The notes below the pieces were generated by a model. The model searched no databases and was not told the DNA's origin. It saw nothing but the letters and a program-made list of their open reading frames with translations. This document shows positions 7,838-13,683 of a DNA stretch of 34,312 nt, in pieces. This DNA comes from JBHHYS01 sp046757645. GTDB taxonomy: Bacteria > Acidobacteriota > Terriglobia > Acidiferrales > 2-02-FULL-67-57. A program made the position numbers and the translations under genes. Numbering within the stretch: the stretch's first letter is position 1; the number at the start of each line of letters is the position of its first letter. Where the stretch lies: contig JBHHYS010000016.1 in assembly GCA_046757645.1 (NCBI GenBank), positions 1-34,312 on the forward strand, read 5' to 3'.

Positions 7838-8842
7838 CTAGGAGGCGATGAGCAGGCTTTGGGCGAACGGCCAGTCCGAGTCAACCCACTGAACCGCGCA
7901 GCAAAACCCGGTTCGCTCCGCCAGGTGAACAAGTTCAGCCACCCGAAATTTGTGGGAGCTTTCCGTCCAGATGGTTTCGCCCTTTTGGAAGCGTACCGTC
8001 AAAGCCGCTTTCCGGATGGTCACTGTCTGCTCCCGCGTGGAGCGGAGATGCATTTCAATCCGGTGTTCTTGGTGATTGTAGCGGGCGCGGTGTTGAAATT
8101 GCGCCAGCAGAAAATTGGCGTCGAGTTCGCGGTTGATCCGCGCCAGCAAGTTGAGGTTGAAGGCGGCGGTGACCCCCAGGGGGTCGTCGTAGGAGCGGAT
8201 CATTTGCGGGACGGGTTTTTCCAAGTCGGCCCCCAGCAAAAGTCCGTCGCCGGGGATCAACGAGTGCCGCACGGCGCAGAGAAATTCCTCGGCGACCGGA
8301 GTTTCGAAGTTTCCGATCGTGCTTCCCAGGAACAACACCAGCAGGTGCTCGCCGGCTGGCCGACGCGCGGCCACTTCCCGCAAGCCCTCCAGATAGGAGC
8401 GTTCCCAGGGCACGATGCGCACCGCATCGATATCGCCGAGCTCCCGCTGACACTGGGCCAGGGCGGTGGCGGAGATGTCGATGGGAAAGTAGGTGGTGGG
8501 TTGGCGCCGCGCCAGCGGTTCAAGAATCCAGCGGGTTTTCTTGCCGCTGCCGCTGCCCAACTCCGCCACGCTCAGCGGTGCGGGCATCCGCTCGACCACC
8601 TCAGCCCCATGGCGCCGCAAGAGGCGCTCCTCGGCGCGGGTGAGCCCGTACTCCGGCAGCACGCAGATGACTTCGAAGAGCACCGAGCCCACCTCGTCGT
8701 AGAAATACTTCGAGGGGAGCTCCTTCTGGCCGGCTCTGCTCAACCCGGCGCGCACCGCGGCAGCAAATTCGGCCCGGGGATCGGCGGTGACCGCCGGGAT
8801 GGTTCTCCCCGCTCGCTTCAGGGCTGGATTAGTCTTGAGCAC
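7838..8842 (-). CDS. egtD: L-histidine N-alpha-methyltransferase EgtD
   Basis: 334 residues from GTG 8842. It trimethylates histidine to hercynine with SAM, the first step of ergothioneine synthesis in the cytoplasm. The family block KYFYDEVGSVLFEVICVLPEY lies near residue 45, the SAM-binding motif VAELGSGSGKKTRWIL near 85, and LFLGSTIGNFE near 165. The C-terminal part QHRARYNHQEHRIEMHL is also typical. The frame is open far upstream, but GTG 8842 is the only start that fits the family length, and it overlaps the egtB stop (8829) by 14 bases, indicating translational coupling. The pair egtB-egtD without egtA, egtC or egtE is common outside actinobacteria. Confidence 0.94.
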   Translation of the reverse strand: MLKTNPALKRAGRTIPAVTADPRAEFAAAVRAGLSRAGQKELPSKYFYDEVGSVLFEVICVLPEYGLTRAEERLLRRHGAEVVERMPAPLSVAELGSGSGKKTRWILEPLARRQPTTYFPIDISATALAQCQRELGDIDAVRIVPWERSYLEGLREVAARRPAGEHLLVLFLGSTIGNFETPVAEEFLCAVRHSLIPGDGLLLGADLEKPVPQMIRSYDDPLGVTAAFNLNLLARINRELDANFLLAQFQHRARYNHQEHRIEMHLRSTREQTVTIRKAALTVRFQKGETIWTESSHKFRVAELVHLAERTGFCCAVQWVDSDWPFAQSLLIAS

Positions 8843-10160
8843 AACGGAACGTCGCGTAGACGTAGGGATAGTGTGCTTGGAACCAGTTGCGGAAAGAGGG
8901 CCGCAGTAAACAAGCAGCGGTGCGGGCCGAGCCGCCCTTGGCAACATAGTGTTTGCCGTCAAAGAAGTTAGCGGAGTATCCGGGGTAAAGGGAGAAGGGT
9001 TGAAACCCCGGAAAGGGTCCGAACAGCGTCGACGTCCATTCCCAGCCATTGCCCACCAAGTCGGCCACCCCGAAGGCGCTGTTGGTGGCGGGATGGGCGC
9101 CGACGGGAGTGGGATCCCACCGACGGAAGTCAAAGTTTCCGCTTCGGCCATCCGCGGGTTTGTCCCCCCACGGATAGAGGCGCTCGGTTCCCTCCGGCGT
9201 CCCATAGGCCGCTCGATGCAACTGGGCTTCGGTGGGCAGGGTTTTTCCCGCCCAACCAGCATAGGCGGCGGCTTCGGCGTGGCTGACGTAAACCGGCCAC
9301 GTCAGCGGAAGGGGAATTTCGGCGAACATGCTTCGGTAAAACCACTGCTGGTTGCGCCGCACCCAAAAGCGGGGGTGGGTGATTTCCTGCTGGGTTCTCC
9401 ATTCCCAGTCGGCCGCGGTCCACAGACTTCGCTCTTCGTAGCCACCCGCTCGAAGGAACTCCAGGTATTGACCGTTGGTGACGTTGTAGGCATCGATGGC
9501 GAAGTGGGGAACGCTGACTGTATGGAGTTCGAACTCGTTGTCCCAGCCAAAGGGTAAGCTTCCTTTGCGCACCTGCCCCAGCGTCGCTGTGCCCGCGGGC
9601 ACCTCCACCATGCGAGGTTTCACGGGCGGCGCCGCCGGTTCTGGTAGAATCGGGTGCCGGAGTTTCGACTCCAGCGGCAACTGGTTCAGCATATAGGCGA
9701 GGGTTTCGGCGTGCATCAGCCGGTGTTCGATGGCGAGATGGAAAATCCGCCCTTCTTCGAGGAAGGGCGGGCACGGCCGGGAAAAGGAGGCATCCCGGAG
9801 GCAAGCATCGACGCTCTGCCGCACACGCTGGTTGTAGTCATGAATCTCCCCGAGGGGAGGCCAGTCGGAGGGCTGGTCGGTGGGCAAGCCGCTGTCCACC
9901 GGATCAATCCCGAAAGCGAAGAGCCGGTCGAATTCCTCCCGGAAGGGATCCAAACCGAAGCCGCCGCGACAAACCAGGTTCCAATCAAATGCCTCCAGAT
10001 GGCCGACATAGAAGATGATGCGATGCCGTTCGGGAATCGGCCGCTCGTGCAGGGCCTCGGGGCGCACCAGGCGGAATAGCGCGTCGGTGTGGGCGCGGGC
10101 ATCCGCCAAACGAGCAAGGAGCCGGTGGGGGGGTTCGAGGCTGGATTCTGCCTCAGGCAT
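8829..10160 (-). CDS. egtB: Ergothioneine biosynthesis protein EgtB (hercynine oxygenase)
   Basis: 443 residues from ATG 10160. A DinB-like N-terminal domain carries the non-haem iron triad: His54 (YVGHLEAFDW) and H-x3-H-x-E at His146/His150 (EHRLMHAETL). The C-terminal half (about 190-443) is a formylglycine-generating-enzyme/sulfatase-modifying domain with FAIDAYNVTNGQYLEF, AAYAGWAGKTLPTEAQLHRA, DLVGNGWEWTS and a terminal GGSARTA...RPSFRNWF stretch. EgtB couples hercynine with a thiol (gamma-Glu-Cys or cysteine) and O2 to form the sulfoxide precursor of ergothioneine. Which thiol is used cannot be told here. It is the first gene of the minus-strand egtB-egtD pair and is divergent from an ABC importer. 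Confidence 0.95.
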   Translation of the reverse strand: MPEAESSLEPPHRLLARLADARAHTDALFRLVRPEALHERPIPERHRIIFYVGHLEAFDWNLVCRGGFGLDPFREEFDRLFAFGIDPVDSGLPTDQPSDWPPLGEIHDYNQRVRQSVDACLRDASFSRPCPPFLEEGRIFHLAIEHRLMHAETLAYMLNQLPLESKLRHPILPEPAAPPVKPRMVEVPAGTATLGQVRKGSLPFGWDNEFELHTVSVPHFAIDAYNVTNGQYLEFLRAGGYEERSLWTAADWEWRTQQEITHPRFWVRRNQQWFYRSMFAEIPLPLTWPVYVSHAEAAAYAGWAGKTLPTEAQLHRAAYGTPEGTERLYPWGDKPADGRSGNFDFRRWDPTPVGAHPATNSAFGVADLVGNGWEWTSTLFGPFPGFQPFSLYPGYSANFFDGKHYVAKGGSARTAACLLRPSFRNWFQAHYPYVYATFRCAQD

Positions 10161-10258
10161 CCGCGCTTTTTACCGAGAGCCGCCGCGAATGTCAACACCA
10201 AGAAGGGAAAATCTTGGGTAGCCCCCGGGGAGTTCCCGCTGGGCACAGAGACGCAGCC
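10161..10258. promoter_or_regulatory. Shared divergent promoter region of egtB and ABC importer
   Basis: 98 bases between the divergent starts must carry both promoters, which makes joint regulation plausible. A TTG (10214) in frame with the ATPase lies here but has no ribosome site and would add 15 residues with no family similarity; ATG 10259 is preferred. No clear operator was seen. Confidence 0.4.
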
Positions 10259-11026
10259 ATGAAGCCCGGAGCCGGTAGCGTGATCGAGTGTCGTCGGGTC
10301 GGGTATTGTCTCGGCAATGGCCGCGAACTCGTCTCCGACCTGAATTTCACCGTCCAAGGCGGCGAAACCCTGGTCTTGCTGGGCCGCAGCGGCTCGGGCA
10401 AGACGACTACCCTGAAGTTGATCAATCGCTTGCTGGAGCCCACCGCAGGTGAGGTGCGGGTCGAGGGGCGCCCGACGACCGCTTGGGACCCGATTCGCCT
10501 GCGGCGGCGCATCGGCTACGTCATTCAGGAGGTGGGCCTGCTTCCCCACTTGTCGGTGGAGCGCAACGTGGGCCTGGTGCCCGCTCTGGAAGGCTGGGAG
10601 GTCGAGCGGGTGCGCACCCGGGTGCGGGAGCTCTTGACGCTGGTGGGCCTGGACCCAGAGGAGTTCGCCGGGCGGCGGCCGCATGAACTCTCCGGCGGAC
10701 AACGCCAGCGCGTGGGGGTGGCGCGGGCCTTGGGGGCGGACCCGCCCTTCTTGCTGATGGATGAACCCTTCGGTGCGCTTGACCCGGTGACCCGGGCCGA
10801 GCTGCAAGGCGAGTTTCGCCGGCTGAAGCAGCGCCTGCAGAAAACCATTGTTTTCGTCACCCACGACGTACGGGAAGCGCTGCTCCTGGGCACGCGCATT
10901 GCCGTGCTCGCCGCGGGGAAACTGGTAGCCGTGCATCCCCCCGGGGAGTTTCTGCGCGCGGCGCACCCTGAGGTGGCGAGCTTTGTTTCTTCGCTCCGAA
11001 GCCTGGAGGAGGAAGTCAATCCGTGA
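10259..11026 (+). CDS. ABC transporter ATPase of the betaine/osmoprotectant (OpuCA/ProV/OsmV) type
   Basis: 255 residues from ATG 10259. Walker A is GRSGSGKT at 42-49, followed by the Q-loop region IGYVIQEVGLLPHL, the signature LSGGQRQRVGVARAL near 145, Walker B FLLMDEPFGALDP near 165 and the H-loop VFVTHDVREA near 200. IQEVGLLPH is characteristic of the quaternary-amine uptake ATPases. The long C-terminal CBS tail of ProV/OpuAA is absent. It powers uptake with the permease (next gene, 13 bases on) and the lipoprotein that follows. The cluster starts 98 bases from egtB, transcribed away from it, so ergothioneine or another betaine is a candidate substrate (inference). Confidence 0.92.
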   Translation: MKPGAGSVIECRRVGYCLGNGRELVSDLNFTVQGGETLVLLGRSGSGKTTTLKLINRLLEPTAGEVRVEGRPTTAWDPIRLRRRIGYVIQEVGLLPHLSVERNVGLVPALEGWEVERVRTRVRELLTLVGLDPEEFAGRRPHELSGGQRQRVGVARALGADPPFLLMDEPFGALDPVTRAELQGEFRRLKQRLQKTIVFVTHDVREALLLGTRIAVLAAGKLVAVHPPGEFLRAAHPEVASFVSSLRSLEEEVNP

Positions 11027-11039
11027 TGCGAGGTGGCGG

Positions 11040-11675
11040 GTGAACCTTCTGGATTTTCTGCTGCGCAACCGAGGCGAAGTCCTCGCCTTGACCCTCGAGC
11101 ACCTGGGACTGGTGGCAATCGCCATGCTCATCGCCCTCTTGCTCGGCATTCCCTTGGGGATAGTGATCACCCGGCAGGCGGCGCTGCGGCGGTGGATTCT
11201 GGGCGCCGCCAACGTCATTCAAACCGTGCCGAGCCTGGCGCTGTTCGGGTTTTTGATTCCCGTGCCGCTGATTGGGGGCATCGGCAGCCGCACGGCCATC
11301 GTCGCCCTGGCGCTCTACGCCTTGCTGCCCATCATCCGCAATACCTACGTAGGAATTTCCGGCGTGGACCCCGCCGTGGTCGAAGCCGCCCGCGGCATGG
11401 GGATGACTGACCGCCAGCTTCTCTGGCAGGTGGAGATTCCCCTGGCCCTGGGTGTGATCCTGGCCGGGATTCGCGTGGCCACCGTGATTTCGGTGGGAAT
11501 TGCCACGATTGCGGCGGCGATCGGTGCCGGCGGCCTGGGGACCTACATCTTTCGCGGCGTGGCCATGGTGAACAATCAAATCATCCTGGCCGGCGCCATC
11601 CCCGCGGCGCTGCTCGCCGTGCTGGCCGACTCGTCGCTCGGCTGGGCCGAACGCCGCCTGAAAGCGGCCGGCTAG
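11040..11675 (+). CDS. ABC transporter permease of the OpuCB/ProW/OsmW type
   Basis: 211 residues from GTG 11040, which has a purine-rich GAGGTGGCGG before it; an ATG at 11026 reads into a stop. Five to six membrane spans are visible. The EAA-type cytoplasmic loop that contacts the ATPase is EAARGMGMTDRQLLWQVEIP near 117, and NVIQTVPSLALFGFLIPV near 56 is the typical BPD_transp_1 block of glycine-betaine permeases. It is not fused to a binding domain, unlike OpuAC-type or EgtU-type fusions. Thirteen bases separate it from the ATPase gene and one base from the binding protein. Confidence 0.92.
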   Translation: MNLLDFLLRNRGEVLALTLEHLGLVAIAMLIALLLGIPLGIVITRQAALRRWILGAANVIQTVPSLALFGFLIPVPLIGGIGSRTAIVALALYALLPIIRNTYVGISGVDPAVVEAARGMGMTDRQLLWQVEIPLALGVILAGIRVATVISVGIATIAAAIGAGGLGTYIFRGVAMVNNQIILAGAIPAALLAVLADSSLGWAERRLKAAG

Positions 11676-11676
11676 G

Positions 11677-12558
11677 ATGCCCCGCGCAGCTACACTTCTA
11701 CTGGCCGGCGCGCTCGCGGCCCTGACCGCTTGCCAATCCGGGCGCGAGGGCCGAGTCGTCATCGGCTCCAAGAATTTTACCGAGCAAATCATTCTCGCCG
11801 AATTGCTGGCGCAGCACATCGAGGCGCATACCGGACTCGCGGTGGAGCGACGCTTCAATCTGGGCGGAACCCTGATCGCCCACCAAGCGATTCGCGCCGG
11901 CGAGATTGACCTCTACGTTGAATACACCGGCACGGCTCTAACCGCGATTCTCGAGCAAGAACCCTCGCACGACCCGAACGAGGTCTATCGGCGCGTGCGC
12001 AGGGAATACGCCCGGCGCTTCGGCCTGGAGTGGACGGAGCCGCTGGGCTTCAACAATACCTTCGCCATCGTGGTGCGCGGGGAAGACGCGCGGCGACTCA
12101 ATCTGAAAACCATCTCGGACGCAGCGCCCTACACACCCGAGTGGCGGGCGGGCTTCGGCTACGAGTTCATGGAGCGGCCCGATGGCTTCGCCGGGCTGGC
12201 CGAAACCTATGGGCTGCGCTTTGGGAGCCCGCCCCGAACCATGGAGTTGGGCCTGCTCTACCGCGCCCTGGAAGAAAAACAGGTGGATATGGTGGCGGGA
12301 AATTCCACCGACGGTGTCATCGCCGCCCACGACCTGGTGGTGCTCGCCGATGATCGTCGCTACTTCCCTCCCTATGACGCCGCCCCCGTCGTCCGTCGGG
12401 AGACGTTTGAGCGGCATCCCCGCCTGCGGGCGGCACTCCGTGAGCTAGGAGGGAAAATCAGCGAAGAGGAGATGCGGCGGCTCAACTTCGCCGTGGAGGG
12501 CGAGGGTGGTGACGTCAAGCAAGTGGTGCGCGACTTCCGCCGCGCCAAGGGCTTTTGA
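11677..12558 (+). CDS. Substrate-binding lipoprotein, OpuC/OsmX family
   Basis: 293 residues from ATG 11677, one base after the permease stop. The N-terminus is a lipoprotein signal (MPRAATLLLAGALAALTAC, lipobox Cys19). The mature domain opens with VVIGSKNFTEQIILAELLAQ and continues with LGGTLIAHQAIRAGEIDLYVEYTGTA, both hallmarks of the OpuAC/OpuC quaternary-ammonium binding family. VAGNSTDGVIAAHDLVVLADDRRYFPPYDAAPVV covers the second lobe and hinge. It captures substrate outside the inner membrane and delivers it to the permease. Glycine betaine, choline or carnitine are usual ligands; the egtBD neighbourhood suggests ergothioneine or hercynine as alternatives. Confidence 0.92.
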   Translation: MPRAATLLLAGALAALTACQSGREGRVVIGSKNFTEQIILAELLAQHIEAHTGLAVERRFNLGGTLIAHQAIRAGEIDLYVEYTGTALTAILEQEPSHDPNEVYRRVRREYARRFGLEWTEPLGFNNTFAIVVRGEDARRLNLKTISDAAPYTPEWRAGFGYEFMERPDGFAGLAETYGLRFGSPPRTMELGLLYRALEEKQVDMVAGNSTDGVIAAHDLVVLADDRRYFPPYDAAPVVRRETFERHPRLRAALRELGGKISEEEMRRLNFAVEGEGGDVKQVVRDFRRAKGF

Positions 12559-12559
12559 G

Positions 12560-12694
12560 CTACGCGAAGACGTCAGCAGTCAACGCGTTGGTGCGGCCGA
12601 TTTCCGCCAAGACCGGAGCGCTCGGACGGCGGCAGCGCGGCTGCGTCCGGTAGTCCACCTCGAGGAGGCCGAAGCGGGGCGCAAAACCCAGGTG
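12560..12694 (-). pseudogene. C-terminal remnant of a GH1 beta-glucosidase
   Basis: Read on the minus strand, 44 codons end at TAG 12562-12560. They spell a GH1 C-terminus: FAPRFGLLEVDYRTQPR, then RPSAPVLAEIGRTNALT. In intact GH1 enzymes this is the conserved tail with the pattern RFG-VDY-TQ-R-KPSA-W--E----NGL. An in-frame stop lies directly upstream (12695-12697) and no other GH1 motif (NEP, TENG) follows, so the rest of the gene is gone. The final codons end only two bases after the ABC-cluster stop. The fragment is well preserved, implying a recent deletion or replacement. Confidence 0.72.
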
Positions 12695-12766
12695 CTATTC
12701 CTAGTCATCAATCAGGCTCCGGTATCGGTTTCGTAGAGTTCCCCCTGGCGGGCCGAGCCTTAGCTC

Positions 12767-13144
12767 TCATGGGCGCGGCCCCCCCCTTCGGCCAAACCAA
12801 AAGAATAGCGGCACGCTCAGGAATACCGCAGGAACCAGCAGCGCTAAAAATTTCGGCAAGTCATGGCTTGGAGATCGGCCCCAAAATCTGGGATTGAAGC
12901 TCCAATGATAGGCAGGTTCCGCTGGTATGAGCGCTTTCAGTTCGTCTATTCTTTTTAGGCGTTGTGCTATCTCAGGCTTTTCACGACGCCTTGGAAAGTA
13001 CCGAGACGGGACTTGTGTTTCAAGCTCAGCTAGCTCTTTCTGCAACCTTATCTTCCAGGCATTCTTATGAGCACTCACCGATACGAAGCTAAAGGCTGCC
13101 CACAAGCAGAGCCCAGTCAAGACAATCAGTTGCTTCTTGTTCAC
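12767..13144 (-). CDS. Small two-span membrane protein, unknown function
   Basis: 125 residues from GTG 13144. An N-terminal hydrophobic segment (about 6-26) could be a signal anchor. A charged, probably coiled helical region (about 30-70, LQKELAELETQVPSRYF) follows, then a membrane span near the C-terminus (about 100-117, FLALLVPAVFLSVPLFFWFG) with a basic tail. I recognise no family. Base composition is visibly lower in GC than the flanking genes, and it sits between a GH1 remnant and a tRNA gene, so it may be acquired DNA. The ribosome site is weak. Topology and clean reading frame argue for a real gene. Confidence 0.55.
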   Translation of the reverse strand: MNKKQLIVLTGLCLWAAFSFVSVSAHKNAWKIRLQKELAELETQVPSRYFPRRREKPEIAQRLKRIDELKALIPAEPAYHWSFNPRFWGRSPSHDLPKFLALLVPAVFLSVPLFFWFGRRGGPRP

Positions 13145-13377
13145 TTGCCTGGCCCGTGGGAGCAGAGGGTGTTGTTTTTGCTCAAAAGTACCATTCGGGC
13201 ACTAGCGGCACGCAAAGGGGGGCGCCGCTAATCTGTTCGTGGTATTGCTGCTCGTGAAACTCTACAACCGGATGCGTGCCAAATCAACAGGAATTCTTTC
13301 GGCGCTTAGGCCGACTGTGCAGCGGTTGTGCAACGTAGCTGCCTGCGATATACTCGCAACTGCTTGATTCTAATGGC
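13145..13377. other. Lower-GC intergenic stretch upstream of tRNA-Arg, with hairpin and promoter
   Basis: No gene is visible. It holds a perfect 7-base inverted repeat, TAGCGGC (13203-13209) and GCCGCTA (13224-13230), around a G-rich loop, and the tRNA promoter listed separately. Confidence 0.5.
13326..13354 (+). promoter_or_regulatory. Promoter of tRNA-Arg
   Basis: TTGTGC (13326-13331) and TATACT (13349-13354) are separated by exactly 17 bases. The predicted start near 13361 gives a leader of about 17 bases before the mature tRNA at 13378. Confidence 0.6.
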
Positions 13378-13452
13378 GGGGCTGTAGCTCAGACTGGATA
13401 GAGCAGCGGTTTCCTAAACCGCAGGTCGGGGGTTCGAATCCCCCCAGCCCCT
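13378..13452 (+). tRNA. tRNA-Arg, anticodon CCU
   Basis: A complete 75-base cloverleaf is visible. The acceptor stem is GGGGCTG/CAGCCCC, the D arm GCTC/GAGC, and the anticodon stem GCGGT/ACCGC with loop TTCCTAA, giving anticodon CCU, which reads AGG. The T arm is GGGGG-TTCGAAT-CCCCC. CCA is not encoded. The antisense strand gives a spurious protein often seen in databases; it is not a gene. Confidence 0.97.
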
Positions 13453-13549
13453 TTATTGTTTCGACAGCTTGCCCGTAGGGGTGGTTTTTGGCGGGCGGGG
13501 GTGCGCCCTCCTCGATTCCGTTCCCGCGGCCCGCACGCCCGAACTCCTT

Positions 13550-13660
13550 GTTCCCCCCGGGGTGGCCGCTGCCTCCTGGTACTTTCGTCTCGTCCGCCAG
13601 TGACTTTTCTCCTATTGTTTCTCCGCTCGGCCGGCGGTCTACTAGCGAGCGCGGGGGAGG
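13550..13660 (-). repeat. Dispersed intergenic repeat, copy B
   Basis: The reverse complement of this segment matches 23320-23430. The first 61 positions align without gaps at 48 identities. Shared blocks include CCTCCCCC, GCTAGTAG and GCGGAGAAACAAT, then AAAGTACC and GGCCACCC further on after small length changes. It lies between tRNA-Arg and the HEAT/PilZ gene. Nature unknown. Confidence 0.65.
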
Positions 13661-13683
13661 GGCGGGGTTTCTCTCTGCAGGGG

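Noticed and set aside
8843..9262. Upstream extension of the egtD frame
   Set aside because: It lies wholly within egtB in another frame and has no EgtD similarity.
13170..13185. CAAAAGTACC as a third copy of the dispersed repeat
   Set aside because: Only about ten bases match; flanking repeat blocks are not present.
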